This document shows, in pieces, positions 15,457-23,478 of a DNA stretch of 37,367 nt (its first letter is position 1; every line of letters begins with the position of its first letter). Under the pieces are notes generated by a model. The model made no database searches. It was not told the DNA's origin and saw nothing but the letters and a program-made list of their open reading frames with translations. Made by a program: the position numbers and the translations under genes. This stretch comes from Methylorubrum zatmanii (GTDB lineage: Bacteria; Pseudomonadota; Alphaproteobacteria; Rhizobiales; Beijerinckiaceae): positions 1-37,367 of the forward strand of contig NZ_NKUI01000094.1 of the NCBI RefSeq assembly GCF_014845115.1. Reading direction: 5' to 3'.

Positions 15457-15673
15457 CGGGTCGCGGGAGCTTGAGGGGCCGGTCGGTACGAACCTAGAAA
15501 TCCATCGGCCGCTGAAGGTTGCATGGGTTAACGGGCGTATCCGCCGCGCCACGCCAAGCCGATGGAAATCGCCGGTCTTCCGGGCTTTTGTGCACTAATG
15601 AACTGACAGCGAATCGAGCGTCGCAGTAAGGGTAAGCCCAGGCCAACCTGATACGACACGCTGCCGCTGACCC

Positions 15674-16465
15674 ATGCCCTCCGACTTTGACGACCTACTC
15701 AGCGGCAACCTGCTCCTCGGCGCTCTGCGCCTGCCCGACCAGGCGCTGCTCAAGCCGCACTTGGAGCTGAGGGAGTACCGGCGCGGAGACGTGCTGTTCG
15801 ACGCCGGCGAGGACGTCGGCCACATCACCTTCCCGCTCGGCCAGTGCGTGGCGGCCCTCCTCATCGGGCTTCGGGACGGACGCGCCGTGGAGACGGCCAC
15901 GGTCGGGCGCGAAGGCGCGGTCGGCGGCGTGGTGAGCCAGGGGTCCCTGCCGGCCTTCAGTCGGGCCGTGGTGCAGATCCCCGGCTCGGTGCTGCGCATC
16001 GAGGCGGCAGTGCTGCAGCAGATCAAGCAGACCTCGCCGGGCCTGCGCAACATGATGACCCGCTACTCGGACTGCCTGCTCGCGCAGGTGCTGCAGTCGG
16101 TGGCCTGCAACGCCAGCCACACCATTGAGGCGCGCTGCGCCCGCTGGCTGCTCGGCCTGCAGGACCGTCTCGGCAGCGACGTCCTGCCGGTCACCCACGA
16201 GGTGCTGGCCGAGCTCCTGGGCGTGCAGCGCTCCTACCTGACGCGCACGCTCAGGACCCTGCAGCAGCAGGGCCTGATCCAGGTCCGGCGCGGGCGCATC
16301 ATCATCCAGAGCCGCTCCGCGGTGGAGGCGGCGGCCTGTGAGTGCCACGGCGCGGTCAAGCGCCACTTCGAGACCGTGCTGGGCGCGGTGTATAACTCGT
16401 CCGGCACGCTGGTGTCCCTGCGACCTACGCCGGCAGGCGACAAGCAGATGTGCCAGGCCGTCTGA
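15674..16465 (+). CDS. Crp/Fnr family transcriptional regulator
   Basis: The 263-residue protein has an N-terminal cyclic-nucleotide-binding-like fold (~10-135: ELREYRRGDVLFDAGEDVGH, then VGREGAVGGV) and a C-terminal winged helix (~150-230: ARWLLGLQDRLG, then LAELLGVQRSYLTRTLRTLQ). This is the common alphaproteobacterial Crp/Fnr subgroup that lacks the Fnr iron-sulphur cysteine cluster at the N-terminus. The cAMP-binding Arg pattern is not evident, so the signal is unknown. It lies 15 bases ahead of the HWE kinase gene at 16481, so the two may be co-transcribed and functionally linked. No clear Shine-Dalgarno is seen. Confidence 0.9.
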   Translation: MPSDFDDLLSGNLLLGALRLPDQALLKPHLELREYRRGDVLFDAGEDVGHITFPLGQCVAALLIGLRDGRAVETATVGREGAVGGVVSQGSLPAFSRAVVQIPGSVLRIEAAVLQQIKQTSPGLRNMMTRYSDCLLAQVLQSVACNASHTIEARCARWLLGLQDRLGSDVLPVTHEVLAELLGVQRSYLTRTLRTLQQQGLIQVRRGRIIIQSRSAVEAAACECHGAVKRHFETVLGAVYNSSGTLVSLRPTPAGDKQMCQAV

Positions 16466-16480
16466 GAGGGCGCCGCGCAG

Positions 16481-19174
16481 ATGGAACGGAAAGCGGTTCC
16501 TGGGCGTGACCCTGCCATGGGGCGGCCCAGCCAAACGACCGACGAATTCGCGCGCCTGCGGGCGCTTGCCGGCTACGACATCCTCGACACGCCGCGCGAG
16601 CGGGAGTTCGACGACGTCGCCGAGTTGGCGGCCGAGATCTGCGGCACGCCCATCGCGGTCGTGAACTTCATCGGCGACGGGCGGCAGTTCTTCAAGGCCG
16701 AGGTGGGCCTCGGAGTGCGCGAGACCCCGCTGGAGACCTCGTTCTGCCGCCAGGCCATCCTGCAGAGCGACTTCCTCCACGTGCCCGACGCGGCCCGGGA
16801 CCCTCGCTTCGCCTGCAATCCGCTCGTGACCGGCAAACCGGGCCTGCGCTTCTACGCGGGCGCGCTTCTCAGGACCCAGGACGGGTACCCGGTGGGCACG
16901 GTCTGCGTGCTCGATACGTGGCCGCGCGCACTCACGCAGGGGCAGCAAGCTGGCCTGCTGCGACTTGCCAGGCAGACCATGGCGCTGCTGGAAGCGCGCC
17001 GCAGCGCCCGCGTCCAGCAGATCCAGAAGGAGTTACAGGAACGCATCCTGGACAGCGCGACGGATTACGCCATCATCGCGATGGACCGGGGCGGCCGCGT
17101 CACCCGCTGGAGCGCCGGGGCCGAGCGCGTCCTCGGCTGGCGCGAAGAGGAGATGCTGGGCGACCCCGCCCATGTGTTCTTCACGCCCGAGGACCGCGAG
17201 GAGGGCCGGCCCGAGGCCGAGATGGAGCTGGCGCTGGAGCAGGGTTTCGCGCCCGACGAGCGCTGGCACCTGCGCAAGGGCGGCGAGCGGTTCTGGGCCA
17301 ACGGCGAGCTCATGCCGCTGAAGGCCGCGGACGGCACGGTCCAAGGCTTCGTCAAGATCCTGCGCGACCGCACCCGCCAGCGCGCGGACGCCGCGGAGCG
17401 CAACGCGAGCGAGATGCGCTTCCGCTCGCTCGTCGAGGTCAGCCCGCAGGTGGTCTGGTTCGGCGACGCGGCCGGCAACATCACCTACTGCAACCCGACC
17501 TGGTACGCGTACACCGGGCTCACCCCGGGTGACACCGATGGCAACGGCTGGGCGAGCGTGATCCATCCCGACCACCGAGAGCGGGTGCTCGGCGTCTGGA
17601 GGCATGCGGTCGCGACCGAGGGCCCCTACGAGGTCGAGATCCCGTTCCGCCGGGCCTCGGACGGACAGTACCGCTGGTTCCTGGCGCGCGGCAAACCCGT
17701 GCGCGGCGAGGCCGGCCCGGTCGAGAGCTGGATCGGCATCGCCATCGACATCCACGACCGGCGCCAGGCCGAGGACGACCTCCGCCAGGCCCGCGAGCAG
17801 CTGCGGCTCGCCGTCGAGGCGACCGGCACCGGCGTGTTCGACTACGACCTCGTCTCGGACGAGCTGAAGTGGGATGCCCGCATCCTCTCCCTTTACGGCC
17901 TGCCGCCGGACGCTCCCGTCGACCTGGCCGTGCACCTGGCCCGCGTGCACCCGGACGACCGGGCGCGGGCGGACGAGGCGGTGCGCGCCGCAGTCGATCC
18001 CGCCAGCGACGGGGTCTACGATGTCACGTACCGCACGGTGGCACCGGAGGACGGGACCGAGCGCTGGGTGTCCGCCAAGGGCCAGACCCTGTTCGCGGAC
18101 GGGCGGCCGGTGCGGCTCATCGGCTTCGCGCGCGACGTCACCGAGAGCTGGCGCGCCGAGCAGGTCCTGCGCGAGACAGAGGAGCGCTACCGGCTGGCCT
18201 CACGCGCAACTAACGACGCGATCTGGGACTGGCATTTCGCCACGAACCATGTCCGGTGGAACGAGGCGCTGCAGGTCGCCCACGGCCACGCGCCGGACGC
18301 GGTCGAGCCGACCGGCGACTGGTGGATCGCCCACATCCACCCGGACGACCGCGCCCGCATCGACGCCTCCATCCACGCGGTCATCGACGGCACCGGCACG
18401 GTCTGGACCGACGAGTACCGCTTCCTGCGCGCCGACGGCTCTTACGCCGACATCCTCGACCGCGGCTACGTCATCCGGGACGAGAACGGTCGTGCGACCC
18501 GGATGATCGGCGCCATGCTGGACATCACCCAGCGCAAGCGGGCCGAGGAGCACCAGCGCCTGCTCACGGGCGAGCTACAGCATCGGGTCAAGAACACCTT
18601 GGCCCTGGTGCAGGCCATCGCGAGCCAGACCCTGCGCGGGGCGAGCGGCGTCGCCGAGATGCGGGAAGCGTTCGCTGCGCGCCTGATCTCGCTCGGGCGC
18701 GCCCATGACATCCTGACCCAGGCGAGCTGGACGGAGGCGCCCATCGGCGAGGTGGCGGAGGGCGCGCTATGCGTGCACCGCCAGGCCGATGCCTCTCGCA
18801 TCCGGATCTGCGGACCCAACGTACTCCTGTCCGCCAAGGCCGCGCTCTCGCTGGCGCTGGCCCTGCACGAGCTCGCCACGAACGCCGCCAAGTACGGGGC
18901 CCTCTCGAACGAGGGCGGCGTCGTCGACCTGCGCTGGCACGTGGTGCACGCGGGCGAGGCGCCCCGCTTCTGCCTGACTTGGTCCGAGCAGGGGGGGCCA
19001 CCGATCCTTTCCCAGCCCGCGCGCCGCGGCTTCGGCTCACGCCTGATCGAGCGCAGCTTCGCGGCCGAGGTCGGTGGCGAGGTCCGGCTCACCTACGCTC
19101 CGACCGGCCTCGTCTGCCGCCTGGAGGCGCCGCTCGCCTCCATGCAGGAGCGGCGCGACGAGGCCGCTGCATAA
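16481..19174 (+). CDS. GAF-PAS-PAS-PAS-PAS HWE sensor histidine kinase
   Basis: The 897-residue soluble kinase has a GAF domain (~25-175), four PAS domains (~185-300, 310-430, 440-555, 565-685, each with a PAC-like end such as FVKILRDRTRQRA or MIGAMLDITQRKRA) and a HWE kinase core (~690-885). The phosphoacceptor is His701 in ELQHRVKNTLALVQAIASQT. The N-box is LHELATNAAKY (His796, Asn801), the WxE signature is WSE (834-836) and the G-box is RGFGSRLIERS. HWE kinases phosphorylate single-domain or PhyR-type regulators and several feed the general stress response. No partner regulator with an intact receiver is adjacent. The first PAS closely resembles the PAS encoded at 31376-30915. It follows the Crp/Fnr gene by 15 bases. 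Confidence 0.95.
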   Translation: MERKAVPGRDPAMGRPSQTTDEFARLRALAGYDILDTPREREFDDVAELAAEICGTPIAVVNFIGDGRQFFKAEVGLGVRETPLETSFCRQAILQSDFLHVPDAARDPRFACNPLVTGKPGLRFYAGALLRTQDGYPVGTVCVLDTWPRALTQGQQAGLLRLARQTMALLEARRSARVQQIQKELQERILDSATDYAIIAMDRGGRVTRWSAGAERVLGWREEEMLGDPAHVFFTPEDREEGRPEAEMELALEQGFAPDERWHLRKGGERFWANGELMPLKAADGTVQGFVKILRDRTRQRADAAERNASEMRFRSLVEVSPQVVWFGDAAGNITYCNPTWYAYTGLTPGDTDGNGWASVIHPDHRERVLGVWRHAVATEGPYEVEIPFRRASDGQYRWFLARGKPVRGEAGPVESWIGIAIDIHDRRQAEDDLRQAREQLRLAVEATGTGVFDYDLVSDELKWDARILSLYGLPPDAPVDLAVHLARVHPDDRARADEAVRAAVDPASDGVYDVTYRTVAPEDGTERWVSAKGQTLFADGRPVRLIGFARDVTESWRAEQVLRETEERYRLASRATNDAIWDWHFATNHVRWNEALQVAHGHAPDAVEPTGDWWIAHIHPDDRARIDASIHAVIDGTGTVWTDEYRFLRADGSYADILDRGYVIRDENGRATRMIGAMLDITQRKRAEEHQRLLTGELQHRVKNTLALVQAIASQTLRGASGVAEMREAFAARLISLGRAHDILTQASWTEAPIGEVAEGALCVHRQADASRIRICGPNVLLSAKAALSLALALHELATNAAKYGALSNEGGVVDLRWHVVHAGEAPRFCLTWSEQGGPPILSQPARRGFGSRLIERSFAAEVGGEVRLTYAPTGLVCRLEAPLASMQERRDEAAA

Positions 19175-19310
19175 TGGTCCGGACGCGCGGGCAGCCTCAA
19201 CAATCCCGCAATCGCGTGCCATGCCGCGTCCGGCGGGACGCAGGCGCGCATGGGACCTTCGTTCCCGGCATCCGAGCGACCGGACACCGCCACTCGATGC
19301 CCGGGATACG

Positions 19311-21536
19311 ATGACACGCTACCTCGTCACGCGCGCCAACCTGCTGGTCTTCGGCGTGCTCGTGGTCATCCTTGCCCTGGTCGGCGCGGTCACCTGGGAG
19401 CGACTGAACGCGTCGCGTGCCGCCCGCGAGTGGTCGCAGCACAGCTACCGGGTGCTCGGAACCACGAAGGATCTCGCCATCGCTCTGCGCGATGCGGAGC
19501 GCGGCCAGCGCGGCTACCTGCTCACCGGCCGCGACGAGTACCTCGGACCCTACAACGCCGCGCGCGACCGCATTGGCCTACTCCAGGGCGAGCTCCTGAA
19601 GCTGACCGCCGACAACGGCGCCCAGCAGGAGCGCCTGCGTGCGCTGGCGCCGCTCCTTCAGCACAAGCTGGAGGAGCTCGCCCAAACCGTGCAGGCTCGT
19701 CGGGATTCCGGGCTGGAAACGGCCCTGCGCATCGTCAACACCGACACCGGGCGCAACGACATGCGCGAGGCGGAGAACGTGCTCGCCGCCATGCTCGCCG
19801 ACGAGCAGCGGCTGCTCGACGCGCGCCTCGCCCAGAACGACGCCCGCGCCCGGTGGGTGCGCTGGCTCGTCATCGGCAGTTCGGCGCTCGCGGTTCTGAC
19901 CTTGCTCTGGGCGGCCCGCCTCCTGAACCAGGCTTGGTCGCGCTCCTACCGCACCGAGGCCGAGCAGCGCGATCTCGCCCTGCGTCTCCGCACGACCCTC
20001 GACAGCCTCAGCCAAGGTGTCGCCGTGTTCGGTCCGGACCGCAAGCTCGCGAGCTGGAACGAGTGCTTCCAAGTCCTGCTCGACCTGCCGAAGGCGATGC
20101 TCCGGCCAAGCACCACCTACACCGCCTTCGTCGAGCACACGGGCGAGCCGGGCCGCCCAGCCCTGGAGACCGAGGACCAGATCCGGCACGGCAGCTGCAA
20201 CCCGCGCGAGGCGGTCACCTACGAGCGCGAGCGCGCCGACGGGCACCACTTGGAGATCCGCCGGACCCCGATGCCGGACGGCGGCTTCGTGCTGACCATC
20301 TCCGACATGACCAAGCGCGCCCAGGCCGAGGGCGTGCTGCGCGAGGCCCAGAAGATGCAGGCCATCGGGCAGCTGACCGGCGGCATCGCGCACGACTTCA
20401 ACAACCTGCTGCAGGTCATCCTCGGGAACCTGGAGTTCGTCCGGGCCAAGCTCGACGGCGACGCCAAGCTGCAGCAGCGGGTCGAGCGCGCGGCCTGGGC
20501 GGCCCAGCGCGGGGCGACGCTGACAGGGCAGCTCCTGGCCTTCGCCCGCAAGCAGCCGCTCGCACCGGCGGCCATCGACCTCGCGGCGACCATGCCGGAC
20601 CTGGTGCCGCTTCTGCGGCGGACGCTTGGGGAGCACATCGAGGTGCGCTACGTCGAGACCGCCGGGCTGTGGCACGCCATGGCCGATCCGGCTCAGCTTG
20701 AGAGCGCGGTCCTCAACCTCGCCCTGAACGCCCGCGACGCGATGCCAGGCGGCGGACGCCTCACCATCGAGCTCGGCAACAAGGTGCTCGACGAGGAGTA
20801 CGCGCGGCACCATGCCGAGGTCGCGCCCGGGGACTACGCCATGGTGGCGGTCTCCGACACCGGACATGGCATGACGCCGGAGGTGGTCGCGCGCGTGTTC
20901 GAGCCCTTCTTCACGACCAAGCCCGACGGCAAGGGCACGGGGCTTGGCCTCGCCATGGTGTTCGGCTTCGTCAAGCAGTCGGGCGGGCACGTGAAGATCT
21001 ACTCGGAACCCGGCGAGGGCACCACGGTGAAGCTCTACCTGCCGCGCGCGGTCGGGGCGGCCACACCGTCGCAACGGACAGGCGCGCCCATCGAGCTCCC
21101 GCGAGGCACAGGCACGGTGCTGGTTGTGGAAGACGAGGCGGCGGTGCGCGAGATCGCCTGCGCCATACTCTCCGACCTCGGTTACCGCGTCCTTGAGGCG
21201 GCGGACGGCGAGGAGGCGCTGCGGGTGTTCGGGCAGAACACGACCGCCATCGACCTGCTGCTGACCGACGTCGTGCTGCCGGGCAAGGTCCGGGGCCGAG
21301 AGCTCTCCGAGCGCGTGCGGGCGGTCCGGCCTGAGGTGAAGGTGCTGTTCATGTCCGGCTACACCGAGAACTCCATCGTGCACCACGGCCGGCTCGACGA
21401 CGGCGTGCAGCTCATCGGCAAGCCGTTCAAGCGCGAGCAGCTCGCCCGCAAGGTCGCCGAGGTGCTCGGGGTGTCCGCGTCCGAGCCAAGGGAGCCCGGC
21501 AAGGTGGTGGAGCTCAGGCCGAGGCGCGACGCCTGA
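19311..21536 (+). CDS. CHASE3 hybrid histidine kinase with receiver
   Basis: The 741-residue inner-membrane protein has TM1 (~10-30), a CHASE3 sensor (~35-180, with ALRDAERGQRGYLLTGRDEY), TM2 (~185-205), a PAS domain (~225-335) and a HisKA core with His361 in TGGIAHDFNNLLQVILGNL. The ATPase has N-box LNLALNARDAM, G1 SDTGHGM and G2 GKGTGLGLAM, and a C-terminal receiver carries Asp653 (LLLTDVVLPG) and Lys704 (IGKPF). It can pass phosphate within itself, and a phosphotransferase partner would be needed for output. The ATG at 19311 was chosen because it places TM1 at the N-terminus; longer starts add a Ser/Pro/Arg-rich stretch without domain character. It is separated from the HWE kinase gene by ~136 bases. 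Confidence 0.93.
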   Translation: MTRYLVTRANLLVFGVLVVILALVGAVTWERLNASRAAREWSQHSYRVLGTTKDLAIALRDAERGQRGYLLTGRDEYLGPYNAARDRIGLLQGELLKLTADNGAQQERLRALAPLLQHKLEELAQTVQARRDSGLETALRIVNTDTGRNDMREAENVLAAMLADEQRLLDARLAQNDARARWVRWLVIGSSALAVLTLLWAARLLNQAWSRSYRTEAEQRDLALRLRTTLDSLSQGVAVFGPDRKLASWNECFQVLLDLPKAMLRPSTTYTAFVEHTGEPGRPALETEDQIRHGSCNPREAVTYERERADGHHLEIRRTPMPDGGFVLTISDMTKRAQAEGVLREAQKMQAIGQLTGGIAHDFNNLLQVILGNLEFVRAKLDGDAKLQQRVERAAWAAQRGATLTGQLLAFARKQPLAPAAIDLAATMPDLVPLLRRTLGEHIEVRYVETAGLWHAMADPAQLESAVLNLALNARDAMPGGGRLTIELGNKVLDEEYARHHAEVAPGDYAMVAVSDTGHGMTPEVVARVFEPFFTTKPDGKGTGLGLAMVFGFVKQSGGHVKIYSEPGEGTTVKLYLPRAVGAATPSQRTGAPIELPRGTGTVLVVEDEAAVREIACAILSDLGYRVLEAADGEEALRVFGQNTTAIDLLLTDVVLPGKVRGRELSERVRAVRPEVKVLFMSGYTENSIVHHGRLDDGVQLIGKPFKREQLARKVAEVLGVSASEPREPGKVVELRPRRDA

Positions 21537-21579
21537 CGGAGGTGTCGACGCCGGGCGTCGGCACCCGGGCCGCAACCAC

Positions 21580-21796
21580 CTAACCCGAGTACCCTGCCTT
21601 CTCCTCGGCCTTGGCGAGATGCGCCTCGTGCTGGCGTTGGAGGTCCTCGAAGGTGTCGAGGAGCGCCTCGGCCTCCACGACCGGCAGGCCGGACGCGCGG
21701 AGCCGGGCCACGAGCGCGCGCTGCTTGGCCACGTGCCCGGCAACCCTGCCGGACATGCCGCCTGACCATTTCGAGTTCGGTTTCCCCTGTCTTCAC
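21580..21796 (-). pseudogene. Frameshifted small helical protein gene
   Basis: Two overlapping frames together give one typical small rhizobial helical protein. The first frame, from GTG at 21796, gives MKTGETELEMVRRHVRQG; the second, ending at the TAG at 21582-21580, gives GHVAKQRALVARLRASG, then LPVVEAEALLDTFEDL and QRQHEAHLAKAEEKA. Removing one T from GGGTTGCC joins them as RQGAGHVAK and yields an uninterrupted protein of ~71 residues. I therefore read this as a gene with a one-base insertion, real or a sequence error. It faces the DUF892 gene divergently. Function of this group of small proteins is not known to me. Confidence 0.55.
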
Positions 21797-21900
21797 CTGG
21801 CCAGCCTACACGCATCAGGGACGGATGGCGCTACCGAGCGCATCGGGCAACAGTCGATGCGAATGGCCCATCGGTACGGGCCCGGCGCGCAAACGGCCCA

Positions 21901-21925
21901 GGAACATCGCGTCCTAGGTCGTGTT
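21901..21925 (+). promoter_or_regulatory. EcfG-type general stress promoter candidate
   Basis: GGAAC (21901-21905) is followed after 18 bases by TT (21924-21925, in GTGTT). This fits the GGAAC-N18/19-TT pattern of EcfG-dependent promoters in this group. It sits 29 bases before the ATG of the DUF892 gene, leaving a short leader. Confidence 0.5.
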
Positions 21926-21953
21926 GCCAGGAGGCGACCGACAGGAGCCATCG

Positions 21954-22448
21954 ATGTCAGCACCGAGCAGCCTCAAGGAAGTCTATCTTGACGAGATGAA
22001 GGACCTTTGGTCGGCGAACGACCAGATGATAAGGACAGTCAAGGAGTTGGGCGGCCATGTCTCCGACCCGAAGCTCAAGCAGATGCTTGAGCACTCGGTC
22101 GGCGGCATCCAGAAGCACACCGACATCCTCAAGGACCTGATCCAGCAGAACGGCGGCGAGGCCGAGCCGGAGCACTGCAAGGGCATGGAGGGTCTCGTGA
22201 CCGAGGCGAAGAAGCACGGCATCCAGGAGGCGCCGAGCGACGGCAAGCTGCGCGACGTGGAGATCATCGCGCAGTACCAGCGCATGTCACACTACGGGCT
22301 GGCCGGCTTCGGCTCGGCGGCGGCCTACGCCAAGGCCCTCGGCCGCTCCGAGGACGAGCAGAAGCTGAAGCAGGCGGTGGCGGAGATCTACAAGGGCGAC
22401 GAGATCGCGAGCCAGCTCGCCGAGAGCCTGGAGCAAGTCGCGGCCTGA
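21954..22448 (+). CDS. DUF892 (YciE/YciF-like) ferritin-like stress protein
   Basis: The 164-residue product is a DUF892-family four-helix protein. It starts MSAPSSLKEVYLDEMKDLWS and shows the family pattern EMKDLW-A, a long helix with LEHSVGGIQKHTDILKDL, then GLVTEAKKHG, then EIIAQYQRMSHYGLAGFGSA and a final IASQLAESLEQV helix. The Glu and His residues (E in LYDAE-type helices, H in EH and KH) are in the places used by ferritin-like di-metal folds. Members are induced by osmotic, heat or stationary-phase stress, and the exact reaction is unknown. The start at 21954 follows CAGGAGCC. A GGAAC-N18-TT box upstream supports stress-sigma control. Confidence 0.92.
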   Translation: MSAPSSLKEVYLDEMKDLWSANDQMIRTVKELGGHVSDPKLKQMLEHSVGGIQKHTDILKDLIQQNGGEAEPEHCKGMEGLVTEAKKHGIQEAPSDGKLRDVEIIAQYQRMSHYGLAGFGSAAAYAKALGRSEDEQKLKQAVAEIYKGDEIASQLAESLEQVAA

Positions 22449-22523
22449 GGCGTCAGGACCGCGGCGAGGCGGAGGGCACCGTAAGCGGATACGACATTGC
22501 CCGTCCGCTTCGGTCCAGGTCGC

Positions 22524-22576
22524 GGAACGTCGGTCGCCGGCGTTCCGTTGTCGTCCGCTCGGCCCCGGTCGGGGCC
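22524..22576 (+). promoter_or_regulatory. EcfG-type promoter plus 5' leader hairpin
   Basis: GGAAC (22524-22528) and CGTT (22546-22549) are spaced by 17 bases, a good match to the EcfG consensus. GGAACG (22524-22529) and CGTTCC (22541-22546) also form an inverted repeat across the promoter. Just downstream GGCCCC-GGTC-GGGGCC (22561-22576) forms a tight hairpin that would lie near the 5' end of the transcript, ahead of GGAGGA and the ATG at 22595. Confidence 0.6.
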
Positions 22577-22594
22577 AGGATCTTGGAGGACTGA

Positions 22595-23068
22595 ATGAGC
22601 ATCTTCGGGTCGATCATGTCGAAGATCTTCGGCGGCGGCAGCGCGAGCGCCCAGGCGGCAGCTCCGCACGCCTCGGAGACGCCGAGCGTGTCGGCCGCGG
22701 CGCAGGGTTCGGGCGGTCCGACCGGCTCGGCCAGCAGCGCGGCCGCGCCCTCGATGAGCGGGGCGCCGTCCCCCGTCGCCGACGCTCCATCGGGAGCCGG
22801 GCAGGCGAACGTCGACGTCGGGCAAGTGCTCGCCGACCTCGCCTCGAAGAAGGGCCAGACCCTCGACTACAAGCGCTCCATCGTCGACCTCATGAAGCTG
22901 CTCGACCTCGACAGCAGCCTGCAGGCCCGCAAGCAGCTTGCCGACGAGCTGCACTACACGGGCGACAAGGAGGATTCGGCCTCCATGAACGTCTGGCTGC
23001 ACAGCCAAGTGGTGCAGAAGCTCGCCGAGAACGGCGGCAAGGTTCCCGACGACCTCAGGCACGCGTGA
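22595..23068 (+). CDS. DUF3597 family protein
   Basis: The 157-residue product has the DUF3597 layout: an amphipathic start (MSIFGSIMSKIFGGG), an Ala/Ser/Pro-rich linker (~16-75) and a conserved C-terminal domain (VDVGQVLADLASKKGQTLDY, then KRSIVDLMKLLDLDSSLQAR, ELHYTGDKEDSASMN and WLHSQVVQKLAENGGKVP). The domain resembles LysM-associated peptides found in many proteobacteria and its role is unknown. The start follows GGAGGA at four bases. A well-formed EcfG-type promoter lies upstream and a hairpin lies after the stop. Together with the DUF892 neighbour this suggests a stress-induced gene. Confidence 0.9.
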   Translation: MSIFGSIMSKIFGGGSASAQAAAPHASETPSVSAAAQGSGGPTGSASSAAAPSMSGAPSPVADAPSGAGQANVDVGQVLADLASKKGQTLDYKRSIVDLMKLLDLDSSLQARKQLADELHYTGDKEDSASMNVWLHSQVVQKLAENGGKVPDDLRHA

Positions 23069-23075
23069 CCACGTA

Positions 23076-23101
23076 GGGCGCTGGTACTCGCTCCGGCGCC
23101 C
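23076..23101 (+). terminator. Hairpin after DUF3597 gene
   Basis: GGGCGCTGG (23076-23084) pairs with CCGGCGCCC (23093-23101), with one T-G wobble and an 8-base loop, starting 7 bases after the stop codon. No T-run follows. Confidence 0.4.
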
Positions 23102-23205
23102 CGACAAGCCAGTATGCCGCTTGGGCCACACGTCGGGGGCGCCCGGGTCCTCCCCGGGGCCGCCGTGAAGCCGGGCACGACACGCACCAGCAGGACCGCA
23201 AGCCT

Positions 23206-23451
23206 ATGCCCTACAGGACCCTCGTAGCCTTCGCGTTCGCGACCTCCGGCCTCGTCGTGGCGCAGGCCGCACCTGCCATGGACCGGGAGGCGCTGAAGGC
23301 CCGCTGCAGCGGCGATTACGCCACGTATTGCGGCGACCTTCCGCCGGACGGCGACGAGGTCCAAGCCTGCTTCCGCAAGAACATGGCGAACCTCGCGCCG
23401 GCCTGCCGAACGGAGATCGATCGGAACGGGAAGGGCGGTAGGAAGGGCTGA
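23206..23451 (+). CDS. Exported Cys-rich small protein
   Basis: The 81-residue product has a signal peptide (MPYRTLVAFAFATSGLVVAQ, cleaved after AQA or APA near residue 24) and a short mature domain with four Cys residues: CSGDYATYCGDLPPDGDEVQ, then ACFRKNMANLAPACRTEI. The spacing resembles the cysteine-rich repeat proteins of rhizobia, where a Cys pair probably forms disulphides in the periplasm. The last residues are basic (GKGGRKG). Function is unknown. It stands alone between the DUF3597 gene and the convergent HWE kinase gene. Confidence 0.75.
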   Translation: MPYRTLVAFAFATSGLVVAQAAPAMDREALKARCSGDYATYCGDLPPDGDEVQACFRKNMANLAPACRTEIDRNGKGGRKG

Positions 23452-23478
23452 GCCTCGCGCTTGCGTGTCCAGCGCCCT

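Noticed and set aside
15695..16948. 417-codon minus-strand frame over the Crp/Fnr and HWE kinase genes
   Set aside because: Crosses two real plus-strand genes and their gap; composition typical of a shadow.
19578..21815. 745-codon open frame on the minus strand opposite the CHASE3 kinase
   Set aside because: Antisense shadow of a clear hybrid kinase; no start signal or protein pattern.
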